Shown here one piece after another: positions 46,901 to 55,310 of a stretch of DNA of 64,000 bases. The position numbers and the translations under genes were made by a program. The notes beneath the pieces are model-generated. The model was not told where the DNA came from and did not search any database. It worked only from the letters and a program-made list of their open reading frames with translations. Numbering within the stretch: position 1 is the first letter of the stretch; every line of letters starts with the position of its first letter. This stretch comes from Sphingobacterium corticibacterium (GTDB taxonomy: Bacteria; Bacteroidota; Bacteroidia; Sphingobacteriales; Sphingobacteriaceae): positions 62,001-126,000 of the forward strand of contig NZ_SGIT01000004.1 in NCBI RefSeq assembly GCF_004208525.1. Reading direction: 5' to 3'.

Positions 46901-46989
46901 CGAATAGCGCAGCAAATCAACAAGGTATTGATTTGGGAACACCGCCGCAGCCCAGAAGTTTTCAGCTAGGTGTTAATTTAACTTTATAA
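43960..46989 (+). CDS. SusC/RagA-family TonB-linked receptor of the SoxCD operon
   Basis: The frame opens at 43915, inside the UTR element, but the ATG at 43960 starts the signal peptide (MKYYRVFRYSLSVFLIW, cleavage after WAQ near residue 26), giving 1009 residues. Carboxypeptidase-regulatory-like domain (ASLVGTVIDAATKDPIEGA), TonB-box region DLDEVVVVGYTTIAKKNLIG, plug with VILITTKRGK and a barrel ending LGVNLTL. It is the paralogue of the SusC at 34473. Expression should depend on attenuator 3. Its operon contains sulfur-oxidation-like genes but no hydrolases. Confidence 0.95.
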   Translation: MKYYRVFRYSLSVFLIWASVLTVWAQETKPIINASLVGTVIDAATKDPIEGATVQLEAVTHNVKTDRNGRFSFVTGQKLPFKLTVTSVGYATQNLVIENSPAVIELHRSTEDLDEVVVVGYTTIAKKNLIGAVDRVSQQAVKDIPTGSFDAQLQGKVAGMQVAASTGIPGEALHVRLRGATSINADNNPLYVIDGVFLNSESLQTINTGGKATSPIADLSPSDIEYVEVLKDAEATALYGSRGANGVILITTKRGKNSQSAKIDVNLYSGRGKAAKLWELTTGPEHAELVNEYFRNIGQTEPFRPVAEGGRGLPSEQQTYDRLSEAFRTAGVHNADLSVYGGSENTAYYLSAGYNKQESILKPISFDRANFRFNLDQKVNNNLKIGSSNGISRTGRNQGRAGDGPQGGILQAALHTPTYLSPYNEEGVLVGRAGFDNLTLLLDNYDVGSTSLRYIGNVYGEYQITPALKFRSTFSVDYNNYNEHEYWNKLLIAGSGANGLATSAISQSTTWINEQTLTYRKRLDARHTIGALLGNTLQGSYFSLTSAEGRGFATDDFTLINTAATTTSNQDWDQYKLASFFGRVDYAFDDKYLLDFSLRADGSSKFNKGYQWGYFPAVGVAWRLSKESFLQDVAFLDDLKLKASYGLTGNQNGINSFASRQLWSGVGSSYRGVAGIFPEQLANQGLSWETTSQFNIGLDAALLNNRLTTSLNYYYKYTKDGLLTEVLPGTTGFSSFTNNAVEISNKGFELSISSLNINSDVFSWNTSFNIARNINNIEKLETPQNYGSRDLIQFREGFPMYSFWVYNQLYVDPQTGDAVYEDVDGNGRITTDDRQILGSIWPDYFGGLSNDFSYRNFDLSTFFTFSVGNKIYNHNRFFGEAGGARDAARIIFKSNLDRWQQSGDITDVPRSDGVNNNNYKDGGGRWLEDGSYLRFRTLSLGYNFTAKNLGKLPLSKLRIYAQATNLFTITKYTGLDPESAANSAANQQGIDLGTPPQPRSFQLGVNLTL

Positions 46990-46996
46990 GAGAGTC

Positions 46997-48334
46997 ATGA
47001 GAACAAAATTTCTTTATTTATTTTACATAGTCCTATTCACAAGCTGCTCTTCGTTCTTAGAGGTAGATCCCAAGTCATCTCTCTCAGGGGAAGGTATAAT
47101 CAAAGATGAAACATCCGCAAACGCAGCTATCAGCGGAGTGTATGATGCACTAAGAAGTTACTATAGTGTAGATTATCAGTCCATCGCCTACTTGTCGGGT
47201 GATAATGTCCAATGGACAGGGTCGCAATCACAGGTGCAAGAGTTTATCAACAATAAAGTCAATCCAGAGAATTCAACGATATCTTCTACATGGAACGGAA
47301 TTTATAGAACGATAAATCGAGCGAATAATGTAATTAACGCACTCGTAAATTACGAAGGAGATGGAATATCGGCAGCTGTAAAGGACAACGTTTTAGGGCA
47401 AGCATACGCTATTCGCGGATTGGCCTATTTTGATTTAGTGCGCGTTTGGGGCGGGGTACCGTTAATCACAGAGCCAACGGAGAAAGTCGGGGATAATATT
47501 GGGATAGAGCGTAGCACTGTAGCACAAACGTATCAACAAGTGATTGATGATCTGAATCTCGCGGAAGATCTTTTACCTTCCGCAACCGATCGTTTTGCTT
47601 TTACCAAGAAAACGGTCTGGGCTTTAAAGGCTCGATACCATTTGTATCAGAAAAATTGGGAAGGGGCGAGAGACTATGCAAAACTATTGATTGATGACCA
47701 ATCAAATTATGAACTAATCGCCCCTTATTATTCCTTCTTTAAGAATAACGTTACAGGAACTAAAGAGTCGGTGTTCGAACTGTTTTACAGTGCCAATGAA
47801 GCAAATCCTCATAGAGCGCAATGGCAGCCGCAAACCAATGGTGGGACTAGACAATGGGCGCCTAGTGAGGAACTGATAGCTTTATTGACAAATGCTAGTA
47901 CAGCTGGTGCTCGCAGCCAGTTAATAGCAAGGGATAACCAAAATCGCTGGTACGGTGATTTATATTACAGAAGCACAGGAGCCGATCCAACTTATGTCAT
48001 TCGTATCGCTGAAGTCTATCTTATCCGTGCAGAGGCCTATGCTGAATTGGAAGAATACAACTTGGCGGTAGATGATCTAAACAAAGTTAGAGAAAGAACT
48101 TCGCTTGCAGATAAGTCGTACACAACAAACCAAGCTGATCTTTTGCTGTGGATTGAGGATGAGCGCCGTCTCGAATTTGCGTTTGAAGCACACCGTTGGT
48201 TCGATTTGGTGCGAACAGGGAGGGCGCAGCAGGTATTGGGAATAACCGAATCATTCCGATTATTATTGCCGATTCCATACAGCCAGATACTAGCCGATCC
48301 GGCACTGAAACAAAACCCAGATTATTCATCATAA
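46997..48334 (+). CDS. SusD/RagB-family surface lipoprotein
   Basis: A 445-residue lipoprotein with lipobox FTSC (Cys at about residue 17) followed by SSFLEVDPKSS. RGLAYFDLVRVWGGVPLI, IRIAEVYLIRAEAYAE and EDERRLEFAFEAHRWFDLV are the usual SusD helices. It starts 7 bp after the SusC stop and is followed at 14 bp by a DoxX-like gene, the same order as in operon C. It is a clear paralogue of the SusD at 37541 and serves the receptor at 43960. Confidence 0.93.
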   Translation: MRTKFLYLFYIVLFTSCSSFLEVDPKSSLSGEGIIKDETSANAAISGVYDALRSYYSVDYQSIAYLSGDNVQWTGSQSQVQEFINNKVNPENSTISSTWNGIYRTINRANNVINALVNYEGDGISAAVKDNVLGQAYAIRGLAYFDLVRVWGGVPLITEPTEKVGDNIGIERSTVAQTYQQVIDDLNLAEDLLPSATDRFAFTKKTVWALKARYHLYQKNWEGARDYAKLLIDDQSNYELIAPYYSFFKNNVTGTKESVFELFYSANEANPHRAQWQPQTNGGTRQWAPSEELIALLTNASTAGARSQLIARDNQNRWYGDLYYRSTGADPTYVIRIAEVYLIRAEAYAELEEYNLAVDDLNKVRERTSLADKSYTTNQADLLLWIEDERRLEFAFEAHRWFDLVRTGRAQQVLGITESFRLLLPIPYSQILADPALKQNPDYSS

Positions 48335-48348
48335 AGTATCGATATAAG

Positions 48349-49686
48349 ATGGCATCATATCTTCAAAATCCCGTATGGAAGAAGTATATTCTTCGTGTAA
48401 GCATACTTTTTATCGGGTTGCTTAGTTTGCCTTTGCAACCAGATTTTTATAAAACGTTGTTTACGATCAGTTGGCAATATTTTATTGCGGACGTATTCTA
48501 CTTAGCTACCTTCCTGCCACATTATTTTGGCGAACAGACTGGTCTATTGGATTGGGTATTGCTCTTGATCATTGCATTGATTGGAGCAGCTGTCTGGCTG
48601 AAAAAGGAAAAACCCGGAAATACGGATAGAGAACAACTATACTATTATTATTTGCGGATATTTGTACGGTTTAAACTGGCGGCCATATTGTTTGTAGCCG
48701 GCTTTCTCAAGTTATTCCCCATTTTTGCTCCAGAACTATCTTTGAGCCACTTAAATACAGCGTATGGTTATTTTGCAGATTGGAAACATCTGCTGTTAAG
48801 TTTATCCACAGCTCCGGCCTATTTGGTGTTTTTGGGCATCGTTGAGCTTATTGCTGCGGTACTATTGCTCTTCCGGAAAACAGCTTTTCTAGCCGTTATT
48901 TTTGTTGTGCCATTTTATGGGAATGCATTTTTGGCGGATTTGGCGTATCAAGGTCCCAGTTATTTTGTCTCTACTTATATTGTGTTATTGACCTTGCCCA
49001 TTTTTGTGTACGATGTTCAACGTTTAGGATCATTGATTGTCTCTTTGAAAGAGACATTACCCGCCAGTTGGAAATTGGATTGGCAAAAAGTAAGCTGGTC
49101 AAAATGGCGATTATCACTTAAAGCAGTTTTCGTCTTCGTGTTTATTGTACTGGTAGCCGTCAGGTCTTATTCTATATACCAAGATCCAAACCAATCGTTA
49201 CATTATCCAAATGAGGCAGGTCTACCCGATATTGAAGGAAAATATTTGGTGGATACTTTTGTATTGAATGGCGATACATTGGCTTTTTCGCCGACAGATA
49301 GCGTAAGATGGAGAGATGTTGTATTCGAAAAATGGAATACGTTAAGTGTGCGAAAAGTAAACACGGTTTTCAAGGACGAACCCCCTACAGCTTTTTTTCA
49401 ACGCGAAGACGATAGCAGAGATTATGAATATACCCAGGTGGGGGATCGTCTATACTATCGTTATACGATTACCAATGACAGTATAGCATTTAAAAATCCA
49501 AATAGAAACTATCATGACGACACCTACCTATTCAAAGTGGAACGACCGGATAGTCTGCGTATAAATTTGTCCGGTTTTAACGTACGGGGAGATACGCTTC
49601 AGATTGAGCTTAACAAGGTCGATAAAAAGTATCTTTTGTATGAGGTTAAAAAGATTGGACGTCGTGGACTGGGATATAAGTTATAA
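48349..49686 (+). CDS. Large DoxX-like membrane protein 4
   Basis: The open frame begins at 48196 inside susD, but the ATG at 48349 matches the family N-terminus (MASYLQNPVWKKYILRVSIL), giving 445 residues. It has about seven helices, the motif FLKLFPIFAPELSLSHLNTAYGYF (split here by a helix end) in place of K.FP.QMP, and a soluble domain with RWRDVVFEKWNTLSV and KNPNRNYHDDTYLF. It corresponds in gene order to the DoxX-like protein at 38937. Function unknown; a quinone- or sulfur-linked redox role is suggested by the DoxX-like helices and by the SoxCD-like genes downstream. Confidence 0.58.
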   Translation: MASYLQNPVWKKYILRVSILFIGLLSLPLQPDFYKTLFTISWQYFIADVFYLATFLPHYFGEQTGLLDWVLLLIIALIGAAVWLKKEKPGNTDREQLYYYYLRIFVRFKLAAILFVAGFLKLFPIFAPELSLSHLNTAYGYFADWKHLLLSLSTAPAYLVFLGIVELIAAVLLLFRKTAFLAVIFVVPFYGNAFLADLAYQGPSYFVSTYIVLLTLPIFVYDVQRLGSLIVSLKETLPASWKLDWQKVSWSKWRLSLKAVFVFVFIVLVAVRSYSIYQDPNQSLHYPNEAGLPDIEGKYLVDTFVLNGDTLAFSPTDSVRWRDVVFEKWNTLSVRKVNTVFKDEPPTAFFQREDDSRDYEYTQVGDRLYYRYTITNDSIAFKNPNRNYHDDTYLFKVERPDSLRINLSGFNVRGDTLQIELNKVDKKYLLYEVKKIGRRGLGYKL

Positions 49687-49706
49687 ATATTTAAAATCAT
49701 TTGAAG

Positions 49707-51314
49707 ATGTCAGTGAATAATCTGTCGCAAGGTAAGCGTCAATGGACTACCTTTCAACTCATCGCGTTTCGTATCAGCTTTGTTTTCTTTATCATCATAT
49801 CTATACCCAATAACCCCTTGTGGTATAAGCATGTGTTTGCCATAGATTGGCTTAATCTGGATTACAGGGATCTGTATGATGTTTGTCGATTTGGGTCAGG
49901 TGTGAATTGGTTTGGTCGGACCACCTTTGGATATCGTCTAGAGGGATACAGTATTTGGGTTAATACCCTATTTTTTTCTATTATAGCAGGTTTCATTTGG
50001 ACATTTGTTTTGAAACTGTTCAAAAGAGAGCGGTCAGAATACAATAAGTCGTTTTATTGGCTTAATGTTATCGTGCGCTATAGAGCAGGTTTGGGCATTA
50101 TCGGGTTTGGTTTTACAAAACTTTTTCCGGTGCAGATGCCTTATCCTTCTTTTGGGATTCTGGATACCGACTATGGTGATTTAACCGCACAAAAGATTTT
50201 TTGGCTTTCATTTGGAATCGTACCCTGGTATCAGGTGTTTGCCGGAATATTGGAAGTGGGAGCAGGTACCTTGCTGTTTTTCAGAAAAACAGTTCCTATC
50301 GGAGCGGCTTTACTTGTTGGCGCATTGGGAGCCATTGTTGTGGTGAATTTTGCTTACAACGGGGGCGTGCATGTTTACAGTTCATACTTCGTATTGTTGA
50401 GTTTATTTTTGCTGGTGCCGTATTACAGACCGTTCTATAATTTGTTTGTCAAAGAAATAGTTACGAAAGTCGAACTTTATCTCCCCAAATTTAAACCTAC
50501 GTTTAACTATTTTAGAATTGGCTTCAAAACCGTCATTATATTCATTTTTGTAGGTGTTTTCTTCTATTTACAATATCTTGACTATCGATATGACCCTTAC
50601 AAGCAGCCCTCCTCTGCAGGTGTAAAGGAATTGCGGGGTCATTATAATGTGACGGAATTTAAATTAAACGGAGAAACAAGACCCTTTAATCCATACGACA
50701 CTATCCGCTGGCAGTCTGCAACGTTTGAGAATTGGTCTACATTAACTTTCCGTGTCAATAGACCTGTGCTATTAGACTTATCAAATGGTGGTGGCGATCC
50801 AAAACGAGATGTGAACCGCACATTTGAATTATCTGGGGTTGCAGGAGGACAACGTGCGTTTCATTATTATGCGGACACCGACAATAAAAAATTGTATCTA
50901 GAAGATAAATTTAAGCTTATTCCCGATCCACGTAATGTGACAGCTGGTGAAGGGGGCGATGGAGGTGTTCGAAACTATCTGAAAGATCAAAAAGCATATG
51001 ATGATGCTCCGTCGATTTCTTTAGAAGAATGGTTACCCGATTCCGTAAAAAGTAAGTTTGCTGATGAGGTGAATGATGTACATCCCCAAGCCAGGACGAC
51101 ACGCCGTATCCGCGAGTTTGCTAAAGCAGATGAATTGGCGAAGAAAGAAGTGAGGCAGCGTTTTGTAGTCAATTATACCGTATATGATAAGGGCAATAAA
51201 GTCATATTGGAAGGGATAGATGAAAACCGTGATTCGCTCTATGTCGTCTTGGATAGGGTTATAAAAGATTATAAGCTTGCCCCAGGTAAATTGGTTGCCG
51301 GACAATATGATTAA
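49707..51314 (+). CDS. Large DoxX-like membrane protein 5
   Basis: The ATG at 49707 is preferred to a TTG two codons upstream (535 residues). The start FQLIAFRISFVFFIIISIP is shared with paralogues 2 and 3, and the core is FTKLFPVQMPYPSFGILDT followed by DYGDLTAQKIFW. The soluble domain has RWQSATFENWSTLTF, then an extra charged region of about 90 residues (about 400-490, including KDQKAYDDAPSISLEEWLPD). The C-terminus DSLYVVLDRVIKDYKL is the part retained in the remnant at 43520-43621. Its end overlaps the start of the cytochrome c gene by 8 bp, so the two are probably translationally coupled. Confidence 0.58.
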   Translation: MSVNNLSQGKRQWTTFQLIAFRISFVFFIIISIPNNPLWYKHVFAIDWLNLDYRDLYDVCRFGSGVNWFGRTTFGYRLEGYSIWVNTLFFSIIAGFIWTFVLKLFKRERSEYNKSFYWLNVIVRYRAGLGIIGFGFTKLFPVQMPYPSFGILDTDYGDLTAQKIFWLSFGIVPWYQVFAGILEVGAGTLLFFRKTVPIGAALLVGALGAIVVVNFAYNGGVHVYSSYFVLLSLFLLVPYYRPFYNLFVKEIVTKVELYLPKFKPTFNYFRIGFKTVIIFIFVGVFFYLQYLDYRYDPYKQPSSAGVKELRGHYNVTEFKLNGETRPFNPYDTIRWQSATFENWSTLTFRVNRPVLLDLSNGGGDPKRDVNRTFELSGVAGGQRAFHYYADTDNKKLYLEDKFKLIPDPRNVTAGEGGDGGVRNYLKDQKAYDDAPSISLEEWLPDSVKSKFADEVNDVHPQARTTRRIREFAKADELAKKEVRQRFVVNYTVYDKGNKVILEGIDENRDSLYVVLDRVIKDYKLAPGKLVAGQYD

Positions 51315-51918
51315 AAATGGGAGCGTATATATGTTGCTTGGATGCGCCGTAGCATTGCTTGTCCGTTGCAATCCTATTGATAAAAATCCTTCTGTCGTTC
51401 AAGTGCAACGGCATGAAGCAGATTGGTCAGACGGACTTGAGGCGTACGAAGCAACGTGGCCGGATAAATTTGGGATAGGAAAATCAGCCGATAAAAGTTT
51501 TATTGCTAAATGGGATATCGACGTCCGGCCCGACGGTAAAGGACTGCCCAAAGGCGAGGGCAGGGCGAAAAACGGCGCCGTAGTATATCAGCATAAATGT
51601 GCAAGCTGTCATGGCGTCAATGGTTATGAGGGGCCTGAGGATAAGCTGGTCACGGATTCGACGGGAAGAAATACGATTGGAAATTATTGGCCCTATGCGA
51701 CCACAATCTTTGACTATGTCCGTCGCGCCATGCCATTTAATGCTCCGGGTTCATTAACGGATCAAGAAGTTTATGATATCACAGCGTATTTGCTGTATTT
51801 AAATGGTATCATACAGGAAGAGCATATTATTACAGAAAAGACCCTACCTACGATAGAAATGCCAGCCAGGAAAAGATATGTCTTGGATGACCGACAGGGA
51901 GGTCCGGAGATAAGATAA
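51307..51918 (+). CDS. SoxD/SorB-like c-type cytochrome
   Basis: I choose the ATG at 51307, overlapping the previous stop. It gives a short positive N-terminus and a hydrophobic signal (YMLLGCAVALLVRC), possibly a lipoprotein signal with a poor lipobox. The haem motif CASCH is at about 98-102, the AKNGAVVYQHKCASCHG context is standard, and the distal Met is probably that in RRAMPFNAPGSL. Segments IGNYWPYATTIFDYVRRAMP and SLTDQEVYDITAYLLYLNGI are characteristic of SoxD and SorB, electron acceptors of sulfane or sulfite dehydrogenases. The adjoining SoxC-like gene (7 bp on) supports a two-subunit molybdo-haem dehydrogenase. It has one haem only. Confidence 0.85.
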   Translation: MIKNGSVYMLLGCAVALLVRCNPIDKNPSVVQVQRHEADWSDGLEAYEATWPDKFGIGKSADKSFIAKWDIDVRPDGKGLPKGEGRAKNGAVVYQHKCASCHGVNGYEGPEDKLVTDSTGRNTIGNYWPYATTIFDYVRRAMPFNAPGSLTDQEVYDITAYLLYLNGIIQEEHIITEKTLPTIEMPARKRYVLDDRQGGPEIR

Positions 51919-51924
51919 AATACG

Positions 51925-53181
51925 ATGTCAGTAGAAAAAGAATATTTTCAGCAAATACGGAACCTTGTCCGTTGGTTGACAGCGGCCGTCGCCATCTTTC
52001 TAATAGTGACGGTAGGCTTTGTGGTGTATCAACATACATTTAATCAGGTTATAGAACCAGATTTTGATTCAAAAATTGTTGTTGACCCTAGTAAGGTACA
52101 AGGAGCCCCATCATCCGAAGTGGGTTATCGTTCTAAATTCGATAGCCCCAAGCGTATAGCGACTTACGCGACGGCTTCACGAACGCCTTTGGAAGATCTG
52201 CAAGGTACGATTACGCCGTCGGATCTGCATTTTGAAAGACATCATGCCGGTATACCGGAGATAGATCCTGAACAACACGAATTACTTATTCACGGTTTGG
52301 TCGAAAAGCCTATACGTCTGAAGCTTTCAGATATCAAAAAATATCCTTCGGTGTCACGAATTTGTTTTATTGAATGTTCGGGTAATTTTCGTTATGGAAA
52401 GCGGGAAATGACACCGGGAGAAGTATGTGGGTTAACTAGCCAAAGTGAGTGGACGGGTGTGTTATTGTCTACCGTTTTACGTGATCTCGGTGTCAAATCG
52501 GAGGCCAAATGGTTGTTGGCAGAGGGTGCTGACGGTGCGCTTATGGCACGTAGCGTGCCGCTGAAGGAGGCGTTAACAGAGGCCATCATCGCCTATGGTC
52601 AGAACGGCGAGGCTATCCGACCGCAGCAAGGTTATCCGATGCGACTGGTCATTCCCGGTTTCGAAGGTAATACCCAAATCAAATGGTTACGACGTATTGA
52701 AGTGACAGACGAACCGGTGATGACCCGGGAGGAAACCTCTAAATATACAGAGAAAGTTAAGGACGGGAAAATCCGGATGTTTAGTTTGGTGATGGATGCC
52801 CGATCTATTGTTACCTATCCTGCTTATCCGAAGAAAATTGAAAAAGGTTGGCAAGAATTGCGTGGCATAGCATGGAGCGGTCGGGGGAAAGTGACGAAAG
52901 TACTGGTGAGTGTAGATAATGGCAAAACATGGCAGGAAGCACATTTGCAGGGACCGGTTTTAGAAAAGGCACATACCGCATTTAAATTCATGTGGAACTG
53001 GGACGGAAAGCCTACGCGTGTCCTCAGTAAAGCGATTGATGAGACGGGTTATGAGCAACCGACATACAATCAGCTTGTAAAAGCAAGAGAATCGAAGGGC
53101 GGCTACCATTTTAATCCTGTTGTGGGGTGGGATATTGAGAAAAGTGGTGAAGTGTACTTGGCAGACATTAAGGATATCTAA
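51925..53181 (+). CDS. SoxC/sulfite-oxidase-family molybdopterin protein
   Basis: This 418-residue protein has an N-terminal membrane helix (about 18-38, WLTAAVAIFLIVTVGFVVY), then the sulfite-oxidase Mo-cofactor domain (about 70-290) and a dimerisation domain (about 300-400, REETSKYTEKVKDGKIRMF, GRGKVTKVLVSVDNGKTW). TPLEDLQGTITPSDLHFERH and IDPEQHELLIHGLVEKP match SoxC closely. Cys151 in CFIECSGN should ligate molybdenum. Unlike typical SoxC there is no twin-arginine signal in front of the helix, which is odd for a protein that must carry a folded cofactor to the periplasm. With the cytochrome upstream it should oxidise sulfite or sulfane sulfur, although no SoxXYZAB genes are in the window. 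Confidence 0.87.
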   Translation: MSVEKEYFQQIRNLVRWLTAAVAIFLIVTVGFVVYQHTFNQVIEPDFDSKIVVDPSKVQGAPSSEVGYRSKFDSPKRIATYATASRTPLEDLQGTITPSDLHFERHHAGIPEIDPEQHELLIHGLVEKPIRLKLSDIKKYPSVSRICFIECSGNFRYGKREMTPGEVCGLTSQSEWTGVLLSTVLRDLGVKSEAKWLLAEGADGALMARSVPLKEALTEAIIAYGQNGEAIRPQQGYPMRLVIPGFEGNTQIKWLRRIEVTDEPVMTREETSKYTEKVKDGKIRMFSLVMDARSIVTYPAYPKKIEKGWQELRGIAWSGRGKVTKVLVSVDNGKTWQEAHLQGPVLEKAHTAFKFMWNWDGKPTRVLSKAIDETGYEQPTYNQLVKARESKGGYHFNPVVGWDIEKSGEVYLADIKDI

Positions 53182-53205
53182 TAACTTATTTATTATTCGG
53201 AAGAC

Positions 53206-55278
53206 GTGAAAGGAATTTTTGAGAAACTATCACCTTTGCTTATTTTATTATTTGTGCAGGACTCTTTTGCACAAATTGGGTCAAATGATAGTACAAGTCG
53301 CTACTATGCGATTCAGGAAGTCATCATTTTTGGGAAAGGATCTGACAAGGGACTGAACAATCGACTTTCGGCAACACAGATCCAGGACTTCAATAAGCAG
53401 GATGTCGTTGAAGCTGTTAATTTATTGCCTGGGGTTAGTATTGCACAGCTAGGCGCAAGAAATGAGGGGAGCATTTTGGTAAGAGGCTTCAATTCGCTGC
53501 GGACGCCTGTTTTTTATGATGGTATTCCTATTTACACACCTTACGACGGAACTTTTGATTTGAGTAGATTTAATACGTTTGATATAGAAGGCATTTCGAT
53601 AGATAAAGGGATGGTGTCGATTCAGTACGGGCCGAATACAATGGGTGGCGCGGTTAATATTATTTCTAAAAAACCAATAAAAAAACTAGATATCAATGGT
53701 CAATCTGGTTTGATATCGGCAAAAGGCGATGCCGTAAATGGCTATTTTTCTTCTTTCAATGTGGGAACTAGGCAAAACAAGTATTATGTACTCGGCTCGG
53801 TTTCTATTTTGGATCGAAAAAATTTCGTTTTATCTAATAGTTTTGAACCAACGGATGTTAGTTTGCAAGATGCAGGAAAAAGAAATCACGCCGCTTCCCA
53901 AGATGTAAAATTAAGTGGAAAAGTTGGTTATACGCCAAATGGAACAGATGAATATTCCTTGAGTTTTATTTATCAAAATGCTAATAAGAATATTTCTCCT
54001 AATGTGCTGCTGACTGGAAACAGTAATTGGAGAGATTACCCTGTCTATAATAAAAAAAGTGCCTATTTCAAAACGAAGACGTTGCTTGCAGAAAAGACTT
54101 TTTTAAACGTGACGGGATATTATGATACCTATTTTAATGAGATGAAGCAATACGATGATAAAGAGTATGTGTTGCAAAATAAAAATTCATCTTTCTCAAG
54201 TGTATATGATGATTATGCATTTGGCGGAATAGTTAATCTTACTTCGGAGGCCATTAGAAATAACTTTATAACATTGTCCTTAAATCAGAAGTTTGATGTG
54301 CACCGGGAGCATAATCGCGAAATTGCAGAGCGTTTGGAGATTGAGCAGAATTTTAAGGCAGGAGAACCCGTTCAAGAATATAATGATCATACTTTTTTTG
54401 TAGGTGTGGAGGATGTTATCGTGCTCAATTCTTTTATCAAAGGAATTTTGGGATTGTCTTACAATACCAGAAAGAATACCAAAGCACAGGAATACGGCAC
54501 ACATTATAATACAGGTGAGCGCGACGTGCTATTTGATTTTCCGACAGGTTCAAATCAGACGTTTGACTACAAGGGAGGTTTGGTTGTCGAACCTGTTGAT
54601 AACCATAAAATCACGTTATCTGCTTCAAAAAGAACCCGTTTTGCTTCGCAAAAAGAACGATATTCAAGTCGATTCGGGAGCCAAGTGCCTAATCCCGGAC
54701 TAAAATCGGAGTATGCGTGGGTATTTGACCTGACCTATTCCGGGGAAATAGGATCCTTATTTCATTACGAGGTATCTGGTTTTGTGAATGACATCCATGA
54801 TGCTATCTTAGTTCGGACAGTCGGTGAACTGGACAATGGCAATCCAATTAATCAAAATGTCAATATCGGAAAAGCAGTGTTTCAAGGATATGAACTCGCT
54901 TTTGAATACGACCCTTTATCATTTTTAAGTGTGGGTGCTAATTATAGTTTTATTGCATTAAAGGACAAAACCGGAAATGATGAGAAATTTATAGATGTAC
55001 CAAATCACAAAGCTATAGGGTATACTAAAATTGATATTCCAAAGATTCAATCGGCTTTTCTAGCAAGCATCGAGTATTATGGGCAGCGATATATGACAAG
55101 TACAGGGGATGAAGCACCAGATTTTGCCTTATTACATGCGAAGTTCTCTGTTCCGGTTTATCGTGGTGTTTCGTTGGATTTAAGTGTGCGAAATTTATTA
55201 GACAAAGATTATTATTTGGCTTTAGGCTATCCGAGGGAGGGAAGGTCGTTTTTGACTGCGTTATCCTATCGTTTTTGA
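53206..55278 (+). CDS. TonB-dependent outer-membrane receptor (non-SusC type)
   Basis: This 690-residue receptor starts with GTG at 53206; no ATG fits the signal peptide MKGIFEKLSPLLILLFVQ, with cleavage after FAQ. The TonB box region is YYAIQEVIIFGKG, and the plug shows NLLPGVSIAQLG, GSILVRGFNSLRTPVFYDG and YGPNTMGGAVNIISKKP. The barrel ends NLLDKDYYLALGYPREGRSF then LSYRF. It lacks the carboxypeptidase-regulatory domain of SusC and resembles siderophore, cobalamin or small-molecule receptors. It is 25 bp after soxC and may import a sulfur compound or the metal needed by this pathway; no ligand can be deduced. Confidence 0.9.
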   Translation: MKGIFEKLSPLLILLFVQDSFAQIGSNDSTSRYYAIQEVIIFGKGSDKGLNNRLSATQIQDFNKQDVVEAVNLLPGVSIAQLGARNEGSILVRGFNSLRTPVFYDGIPIYTPYDGTFDLSRFNTFDIEGISIDKGMVSIQYGPNTMGGAVNIISKKPIKKLDINGQSGLISAKGDAVNGYFSSFNVGTRQNKYYVLGSVSILDRKNFVLSNSFEPTDVSLQDAGKRNHAASQDVKLSGKVGYTPNGTDEYSLSFIYQNANKNISPNVLLTGNSNWRDYPVYNKKSAYFKTKTLLAEKTFLNVTGYYDTYFNEMKQYDDKEYVLQNKNSSFSSVYDDYAFGGIVNLTSEAIRNNFITLSLNQKFDVHREHNREIAERLEIEQNFKAGEPVQEYNDHTFFVGVEDVIVLNSFIKGILGLSYNTRKNTKAQEYGTHYNTGERDVLFDFPTGSNQTFDYKGGLVVEPVDNHKITLSASKRTRFASQKERYSSRFGSQVPNPGLKSEYAWVFDLTYSGEIGSLFHYEVSGFVNDIHDAILVRTVGELDNGNPINQNVNIGKAVFQGYELAFEYDPLSFLSVGANYSFIALKDKTGNDEKFIDVPNHKAIGYTKIDIPKIQSAFLASIEYYGQRYMTSTGDEAPDFALLHAKFSVPVYRGVSLDLSVRNLLDKDYYLALGYPREGRSFLTALSYRF

Positions 55279-55310
55279 TGTTAGCTGAAAGTAAGTAACT
55301 TAGTGAGAGA

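Noticed and set aside
38937..51314. DoxX-like proteins as vitamin-K-carboxylase-like HTTM proteins
   Set aside because: Multi-pass architecture is similar, but the K-L-F-P-x-Q-M-P helix fits DoxX better and I see no carboxylase motifs; kept as DoxX-like with moderate confidence.
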